A stretch of DNA of 6,383 bases, taken from the NCBI GenBank assembly GCA_016215735.1, contig JACRIA010000057.1:1-6383 (forward strand). The letters run 5' to 3'. The DNA is from Candidatus Peregrinibacteria bacterium (GTDB lineage Bacteria > Patescibacteriota > Gracilibacteria > UBA1369 > UBA12463). The position numbers were made by a program, and so were the translations under genes. Of the stretch, positions 1 to 4,899 are shown one piece after another. Each line of letters opens with the position of its first letter. Position 1 is the stretch's first letter. The notes below the pieces were generated by a model. That model searched no databases, was not told the origin of the DNA, and saw only the letters and a list, made by a program, of their open reading frames with translations.

Positions 1-190
1 ATTTAGCATGCAGTACGCGCGATTTTTTTATTATTTCTTTAATCAATTTTGGCGGATAATAATGAAAGAGCCATTTAACCTCTTTATCATTGCCAAAATC
101 TAATATCCGTTCAATAATATATTGAGCATTTTTCTTAGGGTTGATGCTTTTTAAATCAACATCCCAAAATAATGATTGCCTAAACTGCAT
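1..190 (-). CDS. DUF6922-like small protein, N-terminal part (runs off left edge)
   Basis: Reading the minus strand from an ATG at 190-188 gives 63 open codons to the window edge. The protein begins MQFRQSLFWDVDLKSINPKK, followed by an IIERILDFG stretch and a basic helix ending IIKKSRVL. The FWDVD start, the charged NPKK turn, IIERxLxFG and the KKSRxL end are the pattern I recall for DUF6922, a short uncharacterised domain. It is often encoded beside AbiEii-type nucleotidyltransferases as a probable antitoxin-like partner. The partner would lie further left, outside the window, so the toxin-antitoxin role is inference from family context. There is no ribosome-binding site; the ATG directly follows AT-rich DNA with a possible -10 box only six bases away. 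The gene is transcribed divergently from the main operon. Confidence 0.7.
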   Translation of the reverse strand, partial: MQFRQSLFWDVDLKSINPKKNAQYIIERILDFGNDKEVKWLFHYYPPKLIKEIIKKSRVLHAK

Positions 191-321
191 ATAATAATTA
201 TATAATATTATGGTTCAGCATAGAATATTTTGCGAAAGTTGCCGAAATTAAAAAAGATTTAATGGAGCGCGGTTTGGCTAATGAAAATTTGCTTTATTTA
301 GCGCTTAAAGATATAGAATAA
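184..321 (+). pseudogene. Probable C-terminal remnant of a cysteine-rich family protein
   Basis: This is an open frame of 45 codons ending in TAA, with no ATG near its beginning. Its readable core is SIEYFAKVAEIKKDLMERGL, ending LYLALKDIE. The EY-x-x-KVAEIK core matches the tail of the intact 321-residue cysteine-rich protein in this window (EYHKKVAEIK, residues 281-290). It also matches the internal copy in that protein (AYAKKVEEIK, residues 134-143). The similarity also shows at the DNA level around GAATAT and GAAAGTTGC. I read it as the decayed end of a paralog whose front was lost, with its 5' edge overlapping the divergent gene by seven bases. It could instead be a chance open frame, or a tiny gene from the internal ATG at codon 27. 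No cysteines are left. Confidence 0.35.
197..225 (-). promoter_or_regulatory. Possible promoter of the minus-strand DUF6922-like gene
   Basis: On the minus strand a perfect TATAAT (plus positions 197-202) is preceded, 17 bases upstream, by a poor -35 match, TTCTAT (220-225). Transcription would begin about at the A of the ATG at 190, so the message would be leaderless or nearly so. The surrounding DNA is almost pure A/T, where TATAAT arises easily by chance, so this is weak. Confidence 0.3.
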
Positions 322-459
322 GGATTTATGGCTTGCGAAGCCAATAAATTAGCGGTGCAAATTTTTTGCTGCGCGCAGAAAATCCTCAAATTTTTTTTCA
401 AAAAATTTGTTATATATAAAATTTTTTGCGCGGTTGTAAATAGATTTTAAAAAAACACC
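322..459. other. Gene-free AT-rich spacer with dyads and spaced T-tracts
   Basis: No credible reading frame is present on either strand. There is a GGCTT/AAGCC stem with a 3-base loop at 330-342 and a perfect 10-base palindrome CTGCGCGCAG at 369-378. An 11-base direct repeat, AAATTTTTTGC, occurs at 359-369 and again at 419-429. T-tracts at 362-367, 391-398 and 422-427 have centres exactly 30 bases apart, close to three helical turns, which could bend the DNA. An A/T block at 444-455 sits just upstream of the -35 box, where an UP element would lie. None of the hairpins has the GC stem plus T-run of an intrinsic terminator. Confidence 0.5.
388..408. repeat. Perfect 9-base-pair AT-only inverted repeat
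   Basis: AAATTTTTT at 388-396 is the exact reverse complement of AAAAAATTT at 400-408, separated by three bases (TTC). The stem contains only A-T pairs, so as RNA it would be weak. As DNA it is an A-tract element that may add curvature upstream of the operon promoter. It may be no more than a by-product of homopolymer runs. Confidence 0.5.
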
Positions 460-487
460 TTGCATTATGCGCATATGAATTTATAAT
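460..487 (+). promoter_or_regulatory. Sigma70-type promoter of the ATP-grasp/KamA operon
   Basis: TTGCAT (460-465; four of six consensus bases) and a perfect TATAAT (482-487) are separated by 16 bases. An A/T-rich block at 444-455 lies directly upstream, in the position of an UP element. Transcription would start near 494, about 33 bases before the GTG start of the first ligase gene. This is the best promoter match in the window and stands ahead of a run of tightly packed genes, so it probably drives the whole operon. Confidence 0.6.
466..475. promoter_or_regulatory. Palindrome in the promoter spacer, possible operator
   Basis: TATGCGCATA is a perfect 10-base palindrome lying entirely between the -35 and -10 boxes. 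A repressor dimer bound there would block RNA polymerase. It is GC-containing in an otherwise AT-rich leader, but at 10 bases chance cannot be excluded. No regulator gene is visible in the window. Confidence 0.35.
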
Positions 488-490
488 CTG

Positions 491-523
491 AATGGAATTA
501 ATTGATCGCATTGAAATTCCATT
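491..523 (+). promoter_or_regulatory. 9-base-pair inverted repeat spanning transcription start to start codon
   Basis: AATGGAATT at 491-499 is the exact reverse complement of AATTCCATT at 515-523, with a 15-base loop. The element begins at the predicted transcription start and ends three bases before the GTG. It could act as an operator dyad, or form a hairpin in the 5' end of the message that occludes the ribosome landing site. That would matter here because the leader has no Shine-Dalgarno sequence. Confidence 0.45.
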
Positions 524-526
524 AAC

Positions 527-1612
527 GTGAACATTGGACTTACTTATAATCTATTTATAGATAAAACATTATCGGACGAAGAGCCTCCTCCTTGTAGTGA
601 TGAATATGATTCTCCAAAAACGATTCTGGCAATAGAAAATGCTCTTAAGGCGCTTGGTCATACGGTGATTTTGATTGAAGCTGATGAAAATGCGTACATG
701 CAGCTGCATAAATTGAAAAATAGATTGGATTTTGTTTTTAATATTGCGGAAGGTATTCCGGGCGAATCCAGAGAATCGCAAATTCCGGTAATGCTTGAGA
801 TGCTTAATATTCCTTATACAGGCTGTGGGCCTTTATCTGCCGCGATAACTCTCGATAAAGCTGTCGCGAAGAAAATTTTGATTGCGCATGGGATAAAGAC
901 GCCGCCGTATCAAGTTTTTAACACGCCGGAAGACGAACTGGATTCGAATTTGTCGTTTCCTTTGATTGTTAAGCCGAATGGCGAAGGATCAAGTGCCGGC
1001 ATTGAAAAAGATTCCGTATGCAAAGATGAAATTGTATTGAGGAAAAAACTGAAACAGCTTTTTAACAAATACAAACAGCCTATTTTAGCTGAAAAATTTT
1101 TGTCAGGCAGAGAATTTACAATTTCGCTTATTGGCAACGGCGAGGATTTGAGAGTTTTGCCTATTATGGAAATTGCGTACGAACGTTTCCCAAAAATGGA
1201 TTTTTACATTGATTGCTATGAGGCGAAATCAATATGGTGTGCGGAAAATGGTTTGGAAGAGGCTGTTGTTGCTGAAGATAGAATAGATTCTGATTTAAAG
1301 AGGCGTCTGTCTGAAATCGCCATAAATTCGTTTAATGCTTTAGGTTTGCGCGATTTCGGAAGAATTGATATGAGATTGGACGAGAAAGACAATATATATG
1401 TTCTTGAAGCTAATCCTTTGCCTGGATTGAATCCTGATCCAAAACATTTTTCTTATTTTCAGGTTTCCTGCCGCGTCGCAGGTTTGTCTTACGAAAGCAC
1501 AATAGAGTCTATTCTCGCCGCCGCCATGAAAAGATATAAATTTTATACAAATACATCACATAAAAAAATCATAAAAAATGAAACCCCCCTCACGGTACAG
1601 AAAAAAACTTAA
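527..1612 (+). CDS. D-Ala-D-Ala-ligase-like ATP-grasp carboxylate-amine ligase (first copy)
   Basis: This is a 361-residue ATP-grasp enzyme of the D-alanine-D-alanine ligase fold, which activates a carboxylate as acyl phosphate and joins it to an amine. It starts at GTG: the frame is closed 13 bases upstream, and MNIGLTYNL is the expected first strand. Visible residues, with probable E. coli DdlB equivalents, are K111 (LDK), K149 (IVKP), the EGSSAG loop at 153-158, E189, E196, then R279 and D281 in GRID, E294 and N296 in LEAN, and G300. ATP and magnesium sites therefore look complete. The DdlB Tyr216 position, after YEAK (231-234), is serine, and the N-terminal segment has a PPP...DEYD motif (20-28) instead of the usual Ddl pattern. 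The substrate is therefore probably not plain D-alanine. The last ~20 residues are a basic tail that overlaps the next gene. It is the first gene of the operon and closely resembles the fourth. Confidence 0.88.
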   Translation: MNIGLTYNLFIDKTLSDEEPPPCSDEYDSPKTILAIENALKALGHTVILIEADENAYMQLHKLKNRLDFVFNIAEGIPGESRESQIPVMLEMLNIPYTGCGPLSAAITLDKAVAKKILIAHGIKTPPYQVFNTPEDELDSNLSFPLIVKPNGEGSSAGIEKDSVCKDEIVLRKKLKQLFNKYKQPILAEKFLSGREFTISLIGNGEDLRVLPIMEIAYERFPKMDFYIDCYEAKSIWCAENGLEEAVVAEDRIDSDLKRRLSEIAINSFNALGLRDFGRIDMRLDEKDNIYVLEANPLPGLNPDPKHFSYFQVSCRVAGLSYESTIESILAAAMKRYKFYTNTSHKKIIKNETPLTVQKKT

Positions 1613-2636
1613 GATACTTGCAATATATGAGGTTGTAAAAGAGAGTTTTTATAGGTCTGAAGAAGATAGAATATCCGAAGAAGACGCTTTGGACGAGATA
1701 AAAATAGTGATAAATGCTTTAAAGGAAAACGGCCATGATGTTTCCGAAATGGAGGTTTATGATAATTTCGCAAAGGAAATTTTGAAATGGAAAGACAGCG
1801 TTGATATTGTTTTTAATTTAGCGGAAGGAATAGACAATGATGTGACGAAAGTCGCTTATCCTTCATTTATTTTAGAGTCTTTGGGGATTCCCTTTACCGG
1901 CTGCGGATGGGAGTCGTTTTTGCTCACTACAGACAAAGCAAAAACAAAAGAGCTGCTGTCAATATATAACATACCTGTTACTCCCCATGTGGTGTTGAAT
2001 GAAACGCCGAAAACAATGCCGCAAAATCTCACTTTTCCTTTATTTGTTAAGCCAGTTTTAAGCGATGCCAGCTACGGTATAGATAAAAACGCGGTTGTCC
2101 ATTCTTTTGAACAGCTTGCGGAAAGAGTTGCACGGGTCATTTCCATTTATAAAATGCCGGCGCTCGTCGAGCCTTATGTAGACGGGATGGATGTGCACAT
2201 AGGAATTATGGGGAATGATTATGACAATCTTGACGTGATGCTGCCATACGGACTTATGTACAAAAATCTACCTGATGACGAATATCCAATCAGAACGTTT
2301 GAAGAAAAATTCAATCCGAAAAGCCATGTAGCTAAAAACAGCCATATTGTTCATCCCGCGCCTTTTGACAGTTACACCATAGAGCGGATACAGGATATTT
2401 CCGCCAAAATTTATCAGATATGCAAATGCAGCGGTTACGCGAGGCTTGATTTCCGCGTGGATAAAAATATGACTCCGTATTTTTTGGAAATTAATGTTAA
2501 TCCAAGTCTGTATCCGGAAGATGGTTTCGTTGTATCAACGAGGGATATCGGCTTGAATTACAACGAATTTATCGAGCGGATACTTTCGTATGGTTATGAA
2601 CGCAGTCTAACAAAATCTAAAATATATAAAAAATGA
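1578..2636 (+). CDS. Divergent Ddl-like ATP-grasp ligase (second copy)
   Basis: This 352-residue ATP-grasp protein has the same fold as its neighbours but is clearly more divergent. Visible are FNLAEG (79-84), TGCG (107-110), TDK with K120, FVKP with K158, E198, R289 and D291 (ARLD), and E304 and N306 (LEIN). The ATP and magnesium residues are therefore kept. The glycine-rich loop reads LSDASYG instead of EGSSAG, and the substrate-loop glycine is S310. The PP...E[FY]D segment of the other two copies is replaced by a very acidic stretch, SEEDRISEED (27-36). A different acceptor or donor is likely. The ATG overlaps the previous gene by 35 bases in another frame, so translation may be coupled. 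No other start codon fits before the first strand (LKILAIYE). It ends in an ATGA overlap with the KamA-like gene. Confidence 0.85.
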   Translation: MKPPSRYRKKLKILAIYEVVKESFYRSEEDRISEEDALDEIKIVINALKENGHDVSEMEVYDNFAKEILKWKDSVDIVFNLAEGIDNDVTKVAYPSFILESLGIPFTGCGWESFLLTTDKAKTKELLSIYNIPVTPHVVLNETPKTMPQNLTFPLFVKPVLSDASYGIDKNAVVHSFEQLAERVARVISIYKMPALVEPYVDGMDVHIGIMGNDYDNLDVMLPYGLMYKNLPDDEYPIRTFEEKFNPKSHVAKNSHIVHPAPFDSYTIERIQDISAKIYQICKCSGYARLDFRVDKNMTPYFLEINVNPSLYPEDGFVVSTRDIGLNYNEFIERILSYGYERSLTKSKIYKK

Positions 2637-3640
2637 GCACGAAAGATTTTAAATTTCAGATTACGCGTCATATTGAGGAGTTGTCTAAAAAAACTCCGGA
2701 GATATACAAACAATTTTACCCTTCAGAAGCAGAGGAAATAAACCCGCCTTGCATGTTTGAAGATCCTCTCATAGAGGAAAAATACACTGTTACGAAAGGG
2801 TTGATTCATAAATATGGCAACCGCGCGTTATGCATGCTTACGCTTGTGTGCGGCGCGTATTGTCGTTTCTGCACGCGCAAGCGCAAAGTGAGCGATGCGA
2901 GCGAAGGTTTGTTAAGCGATGAGGATTTGGAGAAAATCGAGAGCTATATTGTTTCTCATCCGGAGATTAAGGAAATTATTTTCAGCGGCGGAGATCCTTT
3001 TACAAATCCGGCTGTTTTGAAAAAGGCTCTGCGAAAATTCGGGGCTTTGCCGCAGATAAGAGTAATGCGTATTGGCACAAGAATGCCGATTGTATCTCCA
3101 CAGACATTTGATTTGAGCGTTTGCGATGTTATTCGAGAATTGAAACAGCCTATATATATAGGACTGCATTTTGAACATCCGGATGAAATAACAGAGGAGG
3201 TAGAGCATATTTGCCAGACTTTCCGAAAATCCGGCGCGATTTTGTTCAGCCAGAGCGTTTTTCTGAAAGGTATTAACGATGATTACGATACTCTTTATGA
3301 ATTATTTAGCAGATTGATTGAAATTGGCGTGAAGCCTTACTATATTTTCCGATGCGATCCGGTTGGAGGCGCGTATCATTTTATGGCTGATTTTGAGAAA
3401 GAGATTGATATTATGACGCGTCTTCGCTCCAGCTTGAGCGGCATGGCTTATCCAATGTATATTATTGACGTGCCGCAGGGTGCGGGCAAAATTCCCGTTC
3501 CTCTCAATTACTGGGATTTCGACAAGGCCCATTACAAGGATTTCAACGGCATTGATCAGCATATAGTGAAAGGCATTGAAATGAATGATTTTGAACTTGT
3601 GCCGGCCAGAAAACCAATTAAAAGAAAAATATCCAGATAA
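2633..3640 (+). CDS. KamA-family radical SAM aminomutase (lysine 2,3-aminomutase-like)
   Basis: A 335-residue radical SAM, PLP-dependent enzyme. Family members move an amino group from C2 to C3 of an amino acid, as lysine to beta-lysine. The iron-sulfur motif is C73-x3-C77-x2-C80 (CGAYCRFC), followed by R82, the counterpart of the Arg that binds the substrate carboxylate in clostridial lysine 2,3-aminomutase. SGGDP (118-122) is the SAM motif. D242 (RCDP) and D279 (IDVP) match the two Asp residues that hold the lysine side-chain amine. K286 (GAGKIPV) lies seven residues after D279, exactly as the PLP lysine does. Glutamate 2,3-aminomutase differs at those two Asp, so a lysine-like substrate is favoured. 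It lacks the C-terminal zinc cysteines of clostridial LAM and has the length of EpmB, the EF-P-associated form, but no EpmA partner is in the window. It lies between ATP-grasp genes, which points to making a beta-amino acid for ligation. Confidence 0.9.
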   Translation: MSTKDFKFQITRHIEELSKKTPEIYKQFYPSEAEEINPPCMFEDPLIEEKYTVTKGLIHKYGNRALCMLTLVCGAYCRFCTRKRKVSDASEGLLSDEDLEKIESYIVSHPEIKEIIFSGGDPFTNPAVLKKALRKFGALPQIRVMRIGTRMPIVSPQTFDLSVCDVIRELKQPIYIGLHFEHPDEITEEVEHICQTFRKSGAILFSQSVFLKGINDDYDTLYELFSRLIEIGVKPYYIFRCDPVGGAYHFMADFEKEIDIMTRLRSSLSGMAYPMYIIDVPQGAGKIPVPLNYWDFDKAHYKDFNGIDQHIVKGIEMNDFELVPARKPIKRKISR

Positions 3641-3642
3641 AA

Positions 3643-4692
3643 ATGAAAGCGATTTTAAGAAAAACGAATACAACTGCCGGAAAAGCGAAAATTTCAACGC
3701 TTAAAATTGGCATGACTTACGACGTAAAAAGCGGTTATATTGCCAGGCCGGACGATCCTCCTGACGCCAGCGCTGAATTTGATCGTCCGGAAACAATAAA
3801 TATGATTAGCGAGAGTATCCAGTCTTTGGGTTTTGAGGCTGTGAAAATTGGGAACAGCCGCGATCTTTTGAATAAAATAAACAATCTCGACGTTGATATT
3901 GTTTTTAATATTGCTGAAGGCGTGACCGGAAGAAACAGGGAGTCAGAAGTTCCGGTTATTTTGGAAATGATGGGAATGCCATTTATCGGTTCCGACGGCC
4001 TTAGCCTCGCATTGGGTTTGGACAAAGTTATGGCCAAAAAAGTTTTTATCGCAGAAAATATTCCAACGCCCAGATTTTTCACAACAGACGATGCGAAAGC
4101 GAATTTATACCAACTGGAAAATCTTAATTTTCCGCTTATTGTTAAGCCGCAGTATGAAGGTTCCTCGAAAGGTATGAGTGAATCTTCCAAAGTTGATAAT
4201 ATAGAACAGCTTCGCAAACAGATCAGCTACATTGTAAAAACTTATAAACAGCCAGCCATTATCGAAGAATTTATTTCCGGCAGTGAATATACTGTTGCCA
4301 TTATAGGCAATAAAAATCCAGAGGTTTTTCATCCTGTGCAAATTGAAATAGAAGGCGAACTTGATCTCGGCGATAAATTTTATACTTTTGAAAGAGTGAG
4401 CCGCAACGCCCCATTAAGATACATCTGTAATGAAAATATGGATAAAACGCTTAAGGATAAATTAATGGTTTTGGCGCTTAAAACTTACAGAGCTGTTGAT
4501 TGCCGCGATTTTGGACGCGTTGATTTTAGAGTTGATAAAAAAGGCAACCCCTATGTTTTGGAAATCAATCCGCTTCCTGCTTTGTCCAGCGCGGATGTTT
4601 TTATGTGTTTGGCTGATTATCTAAAAATTCCATACAAGGAAATGATAAGACGAATTTTGGATGCTGCTTTTCAAAGATATGGTATGATTTAG
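3643..4692 (+). CDS. D-Ala-D-Ala-ligase-like ATP-grasp ligase (third copy)
   Basis: This 349-residue enzyme starts two bases after the KamA-like stop. It resembles the first ligase closely: DIVFNIAEG (85-93), G-RNRES-EVPVILEM, LDK with K128, LIVKP with K168, YEGSSKG (171-177), E208, E215, GRVD with R292 and D294, and LEIN with E307 and N309. The ATP and magnesium residues are complete. As in the first copy, a DDPP...AEFD motif (37-47) precedes helix 1, so these two probably recognise related substrates. Differences are A313 in place of the glycine after the LEIN/LEAN loop, a lysine in the EGSSKG loop, and loss of the YEAK substrate-loop motif. About 20 basic residues precede the first strand (LKIGMTYD). 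The start could instead be the internal Met24, but that would cut the strand, so the upstream ATG is preferred. Confidence 0.87.
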   Translation: MKAILRKTNTTAGKAKISTLKIGMTYDVKSGYIARPDDPPDASAEFDRPETINMISESIQSLGFEAVKIGNSRDLLNKINNLDVDIVFNIAEGVTGRNRESEVPVILEMMGMPFIGSDGLSLALGLDKVMAKKVFIAENIPTPRFFTTDDAKANLYQLENLNFPLIVKPQYEGSSKGMSESSKVDNIEQLRKQISYIVKTYKQPAIIEEFISGSEYTVAIIGNKNPEVFHPVQIEIEGELDLGDKFYTFERVSRNAPLRYICNENMDKTLKDKLMVLALKTYRAVDCRDFGRVDFRVDKKGNPYVLEINPLPALSSADVFMCLADYLKIPYKEMIRRILDAAFQRYGMI

Positions 4693-4694
4693 CC

Positions 4695-4874
4695 ATGAAT
4701 TTTCTTGAAGAGTTTGAGGCGCTTCGATTTAGAACCCCGCGGCCCGGAAGCATTAATTTTGGCTCTATTAACAGCGATTACTGCACGCACTCGGACTGGA
4801 ACAAGAATTCGTATTTGATTTTTGCCGGTAATTACAATGAAGATACTGCGTATATGTACTATTTTCAGAAATGA
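4695..4874 (+). CDS. 59-residue truncated paralog of the cysteine-rich protein
   Basis: The ATG lies two bases after the stop of the third ligase, so it is almost certainly in the same transcript. Its 59 residues align without gaps to the first 59 of the 321-residue protein that follows. I count 24 identities, including FxEE, INSDYC against FNSEYC, and YLI then YNED. It stops just after the NYNED segment, where the intact protein enters its cysteine repeats. Of the four cysteines in the matching region only C30 remains; the others are S, T and M. It may be a truncated duplicate on the way to decay, or a short protein kept for a purpose such as pairing with the full copy. No continuation of the homology is visible beyond the TGA. 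Confidence 0.6.
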   Translation: MNFLEEFEALRFRTPRPGSINFGSINSDYCTHSDWNKNSYLIFAGNYNEDTAYMYYFQK

Positions 4875-4899
4875 CTAATAACTAATTTCTAATTTCTAA
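4875..4899. repeat. CTAATTT heptad repeat filling the intergenic spacer
   Basis: The entire 25-base gap between two stop/start codons consists of one CTAATAA, two CTAATTT and a final CTAA, a period of exactly seven bases. It begins directly after the TGA and ends directly before the ATG. It leaves no room for a Shine-Dalgarno sequence. Confidence 0.75.

Noticed and set aside
330..342. GGCTT/AAGCC hairpin as a terminator for the upstream remnant
   Set aside because: The stem is only five or six base pairs and is not followed directly by a T run.
527..1612. First ligase as the housekeeping D-Ala-D-Ala ligase (ddl)
   Set aside because: Three such genes alternate with an aminomutase, none lies near other cell-wall genes in the window, and substrate-loop residues differ. 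The family label is kept but not the gene symbol.
2634..2636. Recoded TGA (glycine, as in some CPR lineages)
   Set aside because: TGA at the ends of the second ligase and the 59-residue gene coincides with clean starts of the next genes, and no gene has an in-frame TGA inside. Standard termination fits.
3302..3697. 131-codon minus-strand open frame across the end of the KamA-like gene
   Set aside because: The plus strand has convincing catalytic motifs there; the antisense product has no domain pattern, and no promoter is visible for it.
3735..4217. 160-codon minus-strand open frame opposite the third ligase
   Set aside because: It lies wholly inside a gene with clear ATP-grasp motifs, and its translation is a serine/isoleucine-rich shadow with no recognisable domain.
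4695..4874. 59-residue protein as a graspetide-type precursor peptide
   Set aside because: It aligns end to end with the N-terminus of its larger neighbour and has no core repeat of Thr/Ser with Asp/Glu. The adjacent ligases are of the Ddl type, not the graspetide ligase type.
4875..4899. Heptad repeats as a miniature CRISPR or telomere-like array
   Set aside because: There are no spacers and fewer than four units; it is a simple short tandem repeat.
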